From positions 1-8,903 of the forward strand of contig CAMBHC010000087.1 of NCBI GenBank assembly GCA_945866285.1: a DNA stretch of 8,903 nucleotides, in the 5' to 3' direction. Each line of letters opens with the position of its first letter. The stretch's first letter is position 1. The position numbers and the translations under genes are program-made. The notes under the pieces were generated by a model. It was not told the DNA's origin. It worked only from the letters and a program-made list of their open reading frames with translations, and did not search any database. This DNA is from Candidatus Sulfopaludibacter sp. SbA3 (GTDB lineage Bacteria > Acidobacteriota > Vicinamibacteria > Vicinamibacterales > UBA2999). Positions 1 to 7,034 of this stretch are shown here, in pieces.

Positions 1-862
1 ATGAGTAGGCGAGCACCGGCACGTCGGCCGACATGGCTTCGAGCAGCGGAACACAGAAGCCTTCGTGCTCGGACAGCGAGATGTAGACGCTCGACATGCG
101 GTAGTAGGTAGCGAGGTCTTCGTCGGGCACCGGCCCGGGAAACAGGAAGCGGCCGGGCGGCATACGGTACTCGGCGAGCAGGGCCTGGATCGTGTCGAAG
201 TAGCGAGGCACGGCGTCGGTGCGGCCGACAAAGATGAAGCGATACGACTCGTCGACGTAGCGCTTGTAGTGCTCGGCCAGCTTGATGTGGTCCTCGATCT
301 TCTTGTTCGGTGCGATTCGGCCCACGAACAGGAAGTTGAGAAAACCATCGCTCCGCAGCACGGCCTCCAAGGCCGGCCGCCGCGGCGCCGCGGTGATCCG
401 CTCGGTATCGATGGCGATCGGGAACACGCCGGTGTTGGTGAAACCGTAGCTCTCGAGTTCGAGCCGGTTGTACTCGGAGTCGCCCAGCGCGACATCGGTA
501 TGCCCGACCAGGGTCTTCAGGTCTTCGCGGCTGAGCGCCGTCAAGCGGAAGAGGTTGGCGTCGTAGGCGGCGAAGAAATGCGACGGCGTGACGTTGTGAT
601 ACTGCAGGATGCGGCCGCCCGGCAGCCGGGCGAACTCCGCGGTCAGCGGCGACACCATCGCGAAATGGAGAATCGTCAGGTCGCCGCGCTTCGCCGCGGG
701 ATCGGCGAACCAGCGCACGTCGCCGCGCAGATCGTCATCGATCGTCAGCGCGTAGATCTCCGATTCATGCCCGAGCTCGCGCAGCAGGGTCCTGACCCTG
801 CGGGCCGAGTCGCCGATCGCGTCACCCTTGTGCGCCGCGGGCACCCACTGGTTCACGATCAT
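1..862 (-). CDS. GT4-family glycosyltransferase, C-terminus cut by window edge
   Basis: The frame is open from an ATG at 862 to the left edge, giving 287 residues with no stop. It reads as a retaining GT-B glycosyltransferase of family GT4, expected to move a sugar from a nucleotide-sugar donor onto a growing glycan at the cytoplasmic side of the membrane. The N-terminal domain has HKGDAIGDSARR (11-22), QYHNVTP (87-93) and LGDSEYNRLELE (126-137). The donor-binding domain begins at LFVGRIAPNKKIED (178-191) and has the GT4 EX7E motif in SEHEGFCVPLLEAM (264-277; E267 and E275). The ATG at 862 is preceded by GGGG with a 6-base spacer; an in-frame GTG at 874 is an alternative start. It begins 22 bases after the previous stop. 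It is a clear paralogue of that gene over its whole visible length. The sugar and acceptor cannot be told. About 100 residues are probably missing, judging from the paralogue. Confidence 0.9.
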   Translation of the reverse strand, partial: MIVNQWVPAAHKGDAIGDSARRVRTLLRELGHESEIYALTIDDDLRGDVRWFADPAAKRGDLTILHFAMVSPLTAEFARLPGGRILQYHNVTPSHFFAAYDANLFRLTALSREDLKTLVGHTDVALGDSEYNRLELESYGFTNTGVFPIAIDTERITAAPRRPALEAVLRSDGFLNFLFVGRIAPNKKIEDHIKLAEHYKRYVDESYRFIFVGRTDAVPRYFDTIQALLAEYRMPPGRFLFPGPVPDEDLATYYRMSSVYISLSEHEGFCVPLLEAMSADVPVLAYS

Positions 863-884
863 CGCAATCCCCACATCACCAGAT

Positions 885-2078
885 TCATGGTGCGGCAGGC
901 AGCGCCAGGAAGGCCGACGGCCGATAAGCCTTGATCGCTTCGAGCTCTTCGGCCAGCTGGCCCTGATCCCAGAAATCGAACGCCACGGGCGGATGCGGGC
1001 GCCGCGGCGTGGCCAGCAACTGGTCGACAAAGGCGAGCAGCGTGCCCTCGAAATCCCGGGCTTCGAGACGATCGAGGGCGGCGTCCTGGCCTTCGATAAT
1101 GCGCGCTTGCAGGTCGAGGTCGTCGACGACGGCATTGATGAGCGCCGCCACCGCCAGGGGATCCTTGTCCGTATACAAGACGCCGGCCCCATCCATGGTG
1201 GCAGGCACGGCCGTTGCCGCATACGCGAGCACCGGCACGCCCATGTGAAACGCCTCGATGATCGGCACGCAAAAGCCTTCGTGCTCGCTCGCGCACAGGA
1301 ACACGTCGGCCAGTTCGTAATAGGCCGTCAGCTCTTCGTTGGACACGTGACCAACGAAGTGGACGTCTGAGACACCGCAGTCGGCAATGAACTGATGCAA
1401 CAGTGTCAGGTACCGTTCAAAGCCGGAATGGGCGCCCACGAGCAGCAGCCGCGATCGCGGGTTGAACCATTTCTTGTACGCCTGGAACGACCGAATCACA
1501 TCCTCGAACTTCTTGTTCGGAATCACTCGTCCGACGAACAGCACATTGACCCAGCCGTCGTGGTACTGGCCGGCCTGCATGTAGTTGGCCGGTCCGCTCA
1601 AGTGACCGAACCCTGGCACGACCGGTAGCACGCCGGTGGCGGAGAAGCCGAGCGCCTCGAGCTCCTGGCGGTTGTATTCCGAATCGCCCAGGGCCAGATC
1701 GCAGCGCTCGCGGTAGAGCGCCAGCTCGCGCCGGCCCCGAAAGCACAGTTGCACCAACTCCTTGTGGATGTCGACGAAGTACTCGGGCGGCGTGATGTTG
1801 TGGTACACCAGCGCCATCCGATCGGGCAGCGCGTACGCCACGCGAGAGGCGCGCGAGCCGATCGAAAAATGATGGACCAGGATGTTGTCGGGATGGCTGG
1901 CGTCAGCCAGATCGCGGTAGTCGAGCGTCAGGTGCTCGAGCCGGGGATCGGCCGTCTGGACGAAGATCTCGGAATCGTAGCCAGCTCCGCGCAGCACCTG
2001 CTGAATGCCCAGCACTTCGTTGCCGATGGCATCTCCGTAGCCCAGCGTGGCGAGCACCTGGTGGATCGCAATGGCCAC
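885..2078 (-). CDS. GT4-family glycosyltransferase
   Basis: This complete 397-residue GT-B glycosyltransferase is of normal length for family GT4. The N-terminal acceptor-side domain carries LGYGDAIGNEV (12-22), VYHNITPPEYF (91-101) and LGDSEYNRQELE (130-141). The donor domain starts at LFVGRVIPNKKFED (180-193) and holds the EX7E motif in SEHEGFCVPIIEAF (264-277; E267 and E275), then GVPVLAYAATAVPATM (280-295). No signal peptide or membrane segment is visible, so it is probably cytosolic or peripheral. The start is GTG at 2078, whose G is also the last base of the upstream TAG stop. A GGAG at 2086-2089 sits 7 bases upstream, and translational coupling is likely. The next gene downstream is its paralogue, which suggests tandem duplication followed by divergence to add successive sugars. 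Donor and acceptor are unknown. Confidence 0.93.
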   Translation of the reverse strand: MAIAIHQVLATLGYGDAIGNEVLGIQQVLRGAGYDSEIFVQTADPRLEHLTLDYRDLADASHPDNILVHHFSIGSRASRVAYALPDRMALVYHNITPPEYFVDIHKELVQLCFRGRRELALYRERCDLALGDSEYNRQELEALGFSATGVLPVVPGFGHLSGPANYMQAGQYHDGWVNVLFVGRVIPNKKFEDVIRSFQAYKKWFNPRSRLLLVGAHSGFERYLTLLHQFIADCGVSDVHFVGHVSNEELTAYYELADVFLCASEHEGFCVPIIEAFHMGVPVLAYAATAVPATMDGAGVLYTDKDPLAVAALINAVVDDLDLQARIIEGQDAALDRLEARDFEGTLLAFVDQLLATPRRPHPPVAFDFWDQGQLAEELEAIKAYRPSAFLALPAAP

Positions 2079-3802
2079 TACTTCGCTCCGCTACCGCCGC
2101 CATTACCACCGCCGCCGGGTCTGCGGCGACGCTGCGGCCGGCCACCGCGCCGGTTGTCGCGGCCGCGATTGCCACCCTCGGGCCGTCCGCCCTCGGGTCG
2201 TGGACCCTGCGGGGGCCGGCCACCTTCGGGACGCGCGGCCTGTGGACCGCCCGGCTTGGCCTGAGCGGAGTCGAAGGCGGGCCGCGGCGCGTCCTGCTTC
2301 GGACGATCTTGCGCGCCATCGGCGGGCTTGCCCTTGGCGGAATCGTTGGGCCGCCGGCCGTCCGGTCGCGGACCGCGGTGATCGCGACGATGTTGATCGC
2401 GACGCTGATCGCGCTGCTGAGACTGCGGCCGTTCAGGTGGCTGCGAGCGGATCGGTGCCTGCGGCTGGCTTACGGCCGCCGGCCGATCGCTTCTGACTTC
2501 AGGCTTCTGACTTCTAACTTCGCGATAAGGCCCGACCGGCAACTGCTTGACGATGCTGTCAGCGGGCGGCAGCGAGCGGCGGCGGCGCGTGAACCAACCC
2601 GGTACCGGCTCCATCGTCCGCGACGGTGTCTCCTTCGACAACTGTTCCAGCATGTCGACATACTTCTTCTCGATCACCGGCCAGGCGTAGTTCTTCTCGA
2701 AGAACGCGCGCCCGTTGCGACCGAGTGCCGCCTGCAGGCCCGGACCGGAGTCGATCGCCCGCACGGTCTCGGCGAACTCGTGAAAGCTGCCGTAGAACAA
2801 GCCGGCGTTACTGCGGAGGCACTGGCCCTGCAGCACGTCGCACTTGGCGTTGGCGAGCACCGGCTTGCCCATGGCCCACGCCTCGAGCGCCACCATCGAC
2901 AGGCTCTCGAGATACGAGGGCATGATCAACAGCTCGGCGGCGGCCATCGCGTCGTACTTGTCCTGGTCTTCGAGGAAGCCCAGGTGATGAATACGTGGGT
3001 GCTGCGGAATCGGCACGTGCGGCGTGCCGACCAGGACCAGGTGCATGCCATCGACCAGCGACGCGCTGTAGTGTTCGAAGAACTCGAACAGCTCGAGGCA
3101 GCCTTTGTTCTCGTCGATGCGGCCGACGTAGATCGCGAAGCGGTCTCGCATCTCGAACTTCTGGCGGAAGCGCCCGCCGTTCGATCGCTCGGGAATCTCT
3201 GAGCCGACGCCGACCACCACGCCCGGCACCGACTGGTTGTTGGCGACACCCTGGATCAGGGCGCGCTCCTCGAACGAGTTGTACATCAGCGCGCGAATGC
3301 CGCGGAACACCGGCGGGAAGATGCCCAGGCCCAGCGCGCCGTCACGCTCGGCCGTCGGCACCAGGATCGCCTTCGATGCCACCGCGCGACAGCCGTGGAA
3401 AGAGTGGTGATAGCGGAAGCTGAAGAAGATGAAGAAGTCGTAATCCGCCTCGTGCGCCTTGATGTGACTGACGAGCGCCGGGCTGGTGGGCCCTTCGGCA
3501 TCGAGCCACGCCAGTTCATCGCGATACGAATGCGGCTGCGTGAAGACCTTGGCCGACCACTTCGCGAACTCGACCGGCTCGCGCTCGACCGACACCGGGA
3601 AGCGGCGGACGGGAATCCCGTTCACGACCTCCAGGCCGGCCGGCAGCTCGTTCTTCCACGAAATGTAATCGCGATGCGCGCACGTCGTGAGCACCTCGAC
3701 CTGGACGTGCTTGGCCAGGTGCTCCGCGACGTAACGGGCATGCTGCTCGGCGCCGCCGTTGATGTCAGCGCCGTACCGCTGGACGACGACCGCGACCTTC
3801 AC
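2078..3802 (-). CDS. GT4-like glycosyltransferase with long Arg/Gly/Pro-rich C-terminal tail
   Basis: The protein has 574 residues. Residues 1 to about 390 form a GT-B glycosyltransferase. The start has the beta strand VAVVVQRYGADINGGAEQHA (3-22), typical of GT4 N-terminal domains. The donor domain begins at AIYVGRIDENKGCLEL (223-238) and carries EX7E in SYLESLSMVALEAW (296-309; E299 and E307), then GKPVLANAKCDVL (312-324). From about residue 395 to the end there is no recognisable fold: the tail is rich in R, P, Q, D and G and ends in RRGGRPQRRRR (551-561) and a run of glycines. GT4 enzymes are usually near 380-420 residues, so about 150-180 residues are extra. The start is GTG at 3802, overlapping the upstream TGA by 4 bases (GTGA), which implies coupling. 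The tail is probably disordered and basic. It may bind anionic glycan, phospholipid, nucleic acid or the acidic tail of the upstream gene product; that is inference. Confidence 0.88.
   Translation of the reverse strand: MKVAVVVQRYGADINGGAEQHARYVAEHLAKHVQVEVLTTCAHRDYISWKNELPAGLEVVNGIPVRRFPVSVEREPVEFAKWSAKVFTQPHSYRDELAWLDAEGPTSPALVSHIKAHEADYDFFIFFSFRYHHSFHGCRAVASKAILVPTAERDGALGLGIFPPVFRGIRALMYNSFEERALIQGVANNQSVPGVVVGVGSEIPERSNGGRFRQKFEMRDRFAIYVGRIDENKGCLELFEFFEHYSASLVDGMHLVLVGTPHVPIPQHPRIHHLGFLEDQDKYDAMAAAELLIMPSYLESLSMVALEAWAMGKPVLANAKCDVLQGQCLRSNAGLFYGSFHEFAETVRAIDSGPGLQAALGRNGRAFFEKNYAWPVIEKKYVDMLEQLSKETPSRTMEPVPGWFTRRRRSLPPADSIVKQLPVGPYREVRSQKPEVRSDRPAAVSQPQAPIRSQPPERPQSQQRDQRRDQHRRDHRGPRPDGRRPNDSAKGKPADGAQDRPKQDAPRPAFDSAQAKPGGPQAARPEGGRPPQGPRPEGGRPEGGNRGRDNRRGGRPQRRRRPGGGGNGGGSGAK
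2086..2089 (-). promoter_or_regulatory. Shine-Dalgarno (GGAG) of the 885-2078 glycosyltransferase
   Basis: On the minus strand GGAG lies 7 bases before the GTG start at 2078. It is inside the last codons of the upstream gene and supports the non-ATG start at the 1-base stop/start overlap. Confidence 0.6.
2259..2278. repeat. Possible dispersed REP-like element inside coding tail
   Basis: The plus strand reads gcctgagcggagtcgaaggc, an imperfect inverted repeat. From memory, this word and close variants (CCTTCGACTCCGCTCAGG on the other strand) occur as dispersed intergenic repeats in many GC-rich bacteria; no search was possible. Here it lies in frame and encodes AFDSAQA (residues 509-515) of the glycosyltransferase tail. 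Confidence 0.4.
2489..2521. repeat. Micro-repeat: two 12-bp direct copies with period 14
   Basis: The plus strand has gcttctgacttc at 2489-2500 and again exactly at 2503-2514, then a degenerate third unit (taacttc). On the coding strand it reads GAAGTCAGAAGC and gives a repeated EVRS at residues 428-431 and 435-438. Its base composition is less GC-rich than the flanking coding sequence and looks like an intergenic micro-repeat taken into the frame. Confidence 0.7.
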
Positions 3803-4830
3803 TGCTTGTCCGAGGATGCGGGTGCGTCGGGCGCGTCAGGTGCAGCCGGTGCATCCGACGCAGCTGGTGCGGCCGGTGCCGCAGCTACCGCCTGGGTCTC
3901 AGGCGCCTCGAAGTCTCCCTCATCGCCGCCATTCCCCTCGTCGGGACCGTCGTAGTCGCCTTCGGCGTCGGACGCACCTGACGCACCCGCCGCACCTGGC
4001 GCACCTGCTGAACCCGGAAGTCCGGCGCCACCGCGCCGTCCGCGACGCCGACGCCGGCGCTTGCGGTTGGGATCACCCTGGCCTTGGCCCTGCTGACTCT
4101 GGCCCGGCTGGCTGGCGGGAACGAAGCCTTCGAACGAGCCGGTTACTGTCGGCGCCGCGGCTGGTTCATCATCGTGCGTCTCACGGCGGGCCGGGGCGTG
4201 GATGACTTCGGGCCGGTACTGCACGACGCCCTCGAGCGCGCGCACGCGGCGCTCGCTGAAGTCGAGGCGGCTCGACAGCGACTCGACGCGCATCCGCAGG
4301 TTTTGCATCTCGATGCCGGTACGGGTTGTCTCAAGCACGATGTTGTGCAGGACCTCGTAGTAGAGGGCATTCCACTCGGCCCGCGAGCGATCGAACTGCT
4401 GGTGCTCGATGCGGCGCCGCGCCTCGCGCTTCAGCAGGTCGACATTGAACTGCGACTGGATGTGCAGGATCTGGTTGAGCGTGTTCGGGTTGAAGAACAG
4501 CTTCAGCAGCGGCCGGAACAGCTTGCGGGCGAAGCGCATGAGCCCACGATGCGTCGCAAACAGCGTCTGATCGTCGAATTCGTAGGGCGGTTCGATCTTG
4601 GGCGGGTCGACAAGCAGCGGGCCGACCGCCGGCCGGCTCTTGCGGAACTGCTCCAGCAGATCGGAGCGCAGGTTCTTGGGCTCCAGGAATTTTTCGAGCC
4701 GCACGCTGGCCAGCTCGCGAATCTGATCTTCGGTGTAGTCGGCGCCGCGCTTCTCGAGAATGCGGGCGCGGATCTGCGTCATGATCTGCTCGACGTCGAC
4801 CGACTCGGAACGAATGGTGAACTCGCTCAT
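3799..4830 (-). CDS. Unrecognised coiled-coil protein with charged low-complexity tail
   Basis: I do not recognise an enzymatic fold in this 343-residue protein. Residues 1-65 are a polar, helical, conserved-looking segment (SVDVEQIMTQIRARILEKRG at 10-29, then LEKFLEPKNLRSDLLEQF at 45-62), a type I associate with proteins of bacterial polysaccharide clusters. Residues 95-135 contain a basic amphipathic, partly hydrophobic stretch (RFARKLFRPLLKLFFNP, 99-115) that could sit on a membrane surface. Residues 150-202 look like a coiled coil ending in RVESLSSRLDFSERRVRALE (181-200). From about 238 the protein is low complexity: Gln/Gly, then RKRRRRRRGRR (256-266), Gly-X-Y triplets (267-287), an acidic run (288-311) and an Ala/Pro/Asp end. 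The start is ATG at 4830 with GAGG about 11 bases upstream; the gene begins 13 bases after the DUF362 stop and overlaps the next gene by 4 bases. A scaffold or chain-length role is only a guess. Confidence 0.82.
   Translation of the reverse strand: MSEFTIRSESVDVEQIMTQIRARILEKRGADYTEDQIRELASVRLEKFLEPKNLRSDLLEQFRKSRPAVGPLLVDPPKIEPPYEFDDQTLFATHRGLMRFARKLFRPLLKLFFNPNTLNQILHIQSQFNVDLLKREARRRIEHQQFDRSRAEWNALYYEVLHNIVLETTRTGIEMQNLRMRVESLSSRLDFSERRVRALEGVVQYRPEVIHAPARRETHDDEPAAAPTVTGSFEGFVPASQPGQSQQGQGQGDPNRKRRRRRRGRRGGAGLPGSAGAPGAAGASGASDAEGDYDGPDEGNGGDEGDFEAPETQAVAAAPAAPAASDAPAAPDAPDAPASSDKQ
3970..4032 (-). repeat. Collagen-like Gly-X-Y coding repeat
   Basis: Residues 267-287 of the 3799-4830 gene are seven consecutive Gly-X-Y triplets (GGA, GLP, GSA, GAP, GAA, GAS, GAS), placed between the Arg/Lys patch (256-266) and the acidic run (288-311). 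Seven triplets is short for a stable collagen triple helix, so this may only be a flexible spacer made by trinucleotide slippage. Confidence 0.65.
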
Positions 4831-4843
4831 CGACTTTTAAACC

Positions 4844-6130
4844 TCAGGACTCGGATTTCGCCTGCTGGCGGCGTTTCCGGCTGGCAAACTCGGGCGCTTC
4901 CGCGATGCAAGTGCCGAGAATGCCGAGTGATTGTTTGAATGCGTGCATGCCGGCACGCGTGATCGCGGCGGGCGATTCACCCACCTGCGGATAGCCATTG
5001 GCGTCGGGTGTCAGCTGCTCCCAGTTGTCGAACAGCCGCCCCCAGGGACTCGACAGCGCCTCGCGCATGTGCCTCGCGCCGTTGACGGGATACCAGAAGC
5101 TGTCGTGGTAGATCACGCTCGCGATGTAGGCCCACGGTGCCAACACTGTTTTCAGCGACCACTCGACGGGCTTCCGCAGCGGTCCCCAGTAAATGTAGTG
5201 CTGCATCTTTGAGGCGAAGGTCATTTTCTTGAACGGGCCGGTGAAGTGCCAGTTCTCCTTGGCGGCCTCGAGATCACCGACAATCTCGATGTCACGCGGG
5301 TCGCCGCAGCCAAGACCCAGGTCATGGGCCATGCGGATGTACTTGATCGACATGGGATCCATGCCCATCAGCTTGGCCGCCACCGCGTCGATCGCGACCT
5401 GGTCACTGCTGGCCAGCATCACGTTCTTGACGTGCGGCACCATGCAACGCGGCCCAGGGCCGTCGCCGGCAAAGGTGCCGTCCATCACGGCAAACACGCC
5501 GCGGTGGATCTTCTTCTGGATCATCAGCAGGTCCACCAGCGTTTCGTGGATCACCGGATGCGTCCAGTGGCGGCGCTCGTTCAGCAGCCCGCCAAACGCG
5601 TTCTTCATCGCCCCGGTCGTGGTCGTGAAGACGTGGGTCTTCACGGTCGGCAGGTGGATGATGTTTTCCCCGATGAACCGCTGCGGGATCATGAAGCCGT
5701 CGGGGTAGACCTGGTTCAGGCAGAGGAACTGGTCCGCGAGCGCGCTGCCAACGGCCTCGCGGACATTGATCCACGGCTCGTCGCCCTCGTAGAGGTGCAC
5801 GTTGCGGAGCCCGTGCGCCTGCACCACCGGCAGTTGCTTGTTGGCCTCTTCACCAAGATGCGCGTCAATGACGACGGTGCGGTTGTGGCAGGCGTGGATC
5901 AGGGCGGGGTCGTAGCCGTCCTGCTTCATGGCGCGGATCACGCCATCGAGCTGCCATGGCGTGGTCGAGCAGCCCGGGAAGAAGAAGTGCCACGAGATAT
6001 TGACCTTGAGCGCGGTGTCGGCGTCCTTCGCGATGACGTCCTGGTACCCGGCCAGGTTCATCACGGCGTGCGTGTCCCGAAGGACCGTAGCCGGCGAGGT
6101 CTTGAGTAGGGCGACTTTTGAACGCGTCAA
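4844..6130 (-). CDS. DUF362 domain-containing protein
   Basis: The 428-residue product matches the DUF362 family, whose biochemical role is not settled. Diagnostic segments are VALLKTSPATVLRDT (6-20), LPTVKTHVFTTTTGAMKNAF (160-179), the conserved Lys-Asn-Gly block ending NAFGGLLNERRHWTH (177-191), and DQVAIDAVAAKLMGMDP (243-259). Many DUF362 proteins carry a ferredoxin-like 4Fe-4S domain. Here the six cysteines (54, 81, 137, 229, 275, 408) are scattered, with no CxxCxxC pattern, so no such cluster is expected. The C-terminal part (about 295-428) contains Trp/Tyr-rich segments that may lie at a membrane. The start is probably TTG at 6130, because the family begins just before VALLKT and no ATG or GTG fits nearby; the next Met is residue 24, inside the domain. 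GGGA lies only about two bases upstream, so the initiation site is uncertain. It follows the prenyltransferase stop by 7 bases. Confidence 0.87.
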   Translation of the reverse strand: MTRSKVALLKTSPATVLRDTHAVMNLAGYQDVIAKDADTALKVNISWHFFFPGCSTTPWQLDGVIRAMKQDGYDPALIHACHNRTVVIDAHLGEEANKQLPVVQAHGLRNVHLYEGDEPWINVREAVGSALADQFLCLNQVYPDGFMIPQRFIGENIIHLPTVKTHVFTTTTGAMKNAFGGLLNERRHWTHPVIHETLVDLLMIQKKIHRGVFAVMDGTFAGDGPGPRCMVPHVKNVMLASSDQVAIDAVAAKLMGMDPMSIKYIRMAHDLGLGCGDPRDIEIVGDLEAAKENWHFTGPFKKMTFASKMQHYIYWGPLRKPVEWSLKTVLAPWAYIASVIYHDSFWYPVNGARHMREALSSPWGRLFDNWEQLTPDANGYPQVGESPAAITRAGMHAFKQSLGILGTCIAEAPEFASRKRRQQAKSES

Positions 6131-6137
6131 TTCCCAG

Positions 6138-7034
6138 TTACGACGAGTACGGCCGATAGATGATGAGGATGACTGCGATGCCCCAGAGCGCCACGCAACT
6201 GAGCAGCGGGCGATCCCGCAACAGCATGTCCGAGGGGCTGCCGCCGCCGTGCTTGCGATGCACGAGGTACAGGTACCGGAAAATGCCGTAGATCGGGACC
6301 GGCGTGGTCAGCACCAAGAGCTGGGTGCTGAACCGCTCGGCCGTTTCAGGGCTCGCGCAGTAGACCACGTAGACGACAAGTGTTGCTGCCGCTACGATCG
6401 CGATCATCTGATCGAGCAAGTACGGATCGTACTCCTCCAAGATTCGGCGGTGTCCCTTCGCCCCGTCGCCCAGCATGGTGATTTCATGCCGCCGCTTCGC
6501 CAGGCCCAGGAATAACGCCCCCAGGATCGTGCAGACCAGCAACCAGTCGCTGACCGGCACACCAATTACCAACCCACCTGCCTCGGCACGGAGCACGAAG
6601 CCAATCGCGATCGACATGACGTCGAGGATCACGACGTGCTTCAACCACCGCGTGTACAAGACGAAGAGCGCCAGGTACGCCGAAGCAGAAACCGCAAACA
6701 TCGGCTGCAGCCAGTAGGCTGCCGCCAGTGCGACCACACTCAGTGCCGCGGCCCAGCCGAGGGCGGCGGCGGGAGAGAGCGCGCCCGAGGCGATCGGCCG
6801 CATCCGTTTGACCGGATGCAGTGCGTCAGCCTCGCGGTCGGAGACGTCGTTGACCAGGTAGACGGCTCCCGACAATGCGCAAAAAATCAAAAAGGCCGCC
6901 GAAGCATTCGCCAAGGCGGCCGGGTCGAGCAATTTGACGGCAAAAATCAGCGCCGCAAATACAAGCAGGTTCTTGGTCCACTGATCCGGTCGCAGCGAAA
7001 TAATCAGGTTCGCGACCGCGGACCGAGTCTCCAC
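6138..7034 (-). CDS. UbiA-family decaprenyl-phosphate phosphoribosyltransferase-like protein
   Basis: The 298-residue, very hydrophobic protein has about eight or nine predicted membrane segments. It resembles the subgroup typified by mycobacterial Rv3806c, which joins PRPP to polyprenyl phosphate to give polyprenyl-phosphoryl-5-phosphoribose, the precursor of lipid-linked ribose and arabinose donors. Evidence is the N-terminal RPDQWTKNLLVFAAL (15-29), the Asp-rich NDxxDxxxD motif NDVSDREAD (62-70) followed by KRMRPIASGALS (76-87), and the second cytoplasmic loop LYTRWLKHVVILDVMSIAIGFVLRA (split: LYTRWLKHV 126-134, D138, GFVLRAEAG 145-153). The RPxQWxKN opening separates this group from ubiquinone UbiA and heme O synthase. 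The start is GTG at 7034, directly abutting the STAS stop TAG. The neighbouring glycosyltransferases support a glycan role. The exact prenyl chain and the final sugar are not known. Confidence 0.87.
   Translation of the reverse strand: METRSAVANLIISLRPDQWTKNLLVFAALIFAVKLLDPAALANASAAFLIFCALSGAVYLVNDVSDREADALHPVKRMRPIASGALSPAAALGWAAALSVVALAAAYWLQPMFAVSASAYLALFVLYTRWLKHVVILDVMSIAIGFVLRAEAGGLVIGVPVSDWLLVCTILGALFLGLAKRRHEITMLGDGAKGHRRILEEYDPYLLDQMIAIVAAATLVVYVVYCASPETAERFSTQLLVLTTPVPIYGIFRYLYLVHRKHGGGSPSDMLLRDRPLLSCVALWGIAVILIIYRPYSS

Larger units (their letters stand above)
2081..2620 (-). other. Region encoding the disordered basic tail of the glycosyltransferase
   Basis: These bases encode residues 395-574 of the 2078-3802 gene. 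In order they hold a short basic patch (FTRRRRS, 404-410), a repeat-derived stretch (428-440), a Gln/Arg/Asp-rich part (455-475), a Pro/Asp/Lys part (479-508), PEGGR-type units (525-544) and an Arg/Gly-rich end. The frame stays open and runs exactly into the start of the next gene, so it looks translated rather than the result of a frameshift. Confidence 0.7.

Noticed and set aside
2489..2521. CRISPR array
   Set aside because: The units are 12 bp with a 2-bp spacer, only two are exact, and they lie inside an open reading frame.
2081..2620. Frameshift or assembly error creating the glycosyltransferase tail
   Set aside because: The frame has no stop for about 540 bases, ends exactly at the start of the next gene with a good ribosome site, and keeps a consistent composition. 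It is not formally excluded, but not supported.
2309..5000. Long plus-strand open frames opposite the minus-strand cluster (for example 2309-3202 and 4084-4938)
   Set aside because: They are antisense to well-supported genes, have Arg/Ala/Val-rich compositions typical of GC-rich complementary frames, and show no recognisable domain.
5246..6109. A 287-codon plus-strand open frame opposite the DUF362 gene
   Set aside because: The minus-strand frame has clear DUF362 motifs; the plus frame is His/Val/Arg-rich with no motif.
6138..7034. 4-hydroxybenzoate (ubiquinone) prenyltransferase or heme O synthase
   Set aside because: The RPxQWxKN opening, the single NDVSDREAD-type motif and the glycosyltransferase neighbours fit the polyprenyl-phosphate phosphoribosyltransferase group better; no quinone or heme gene is nearby.
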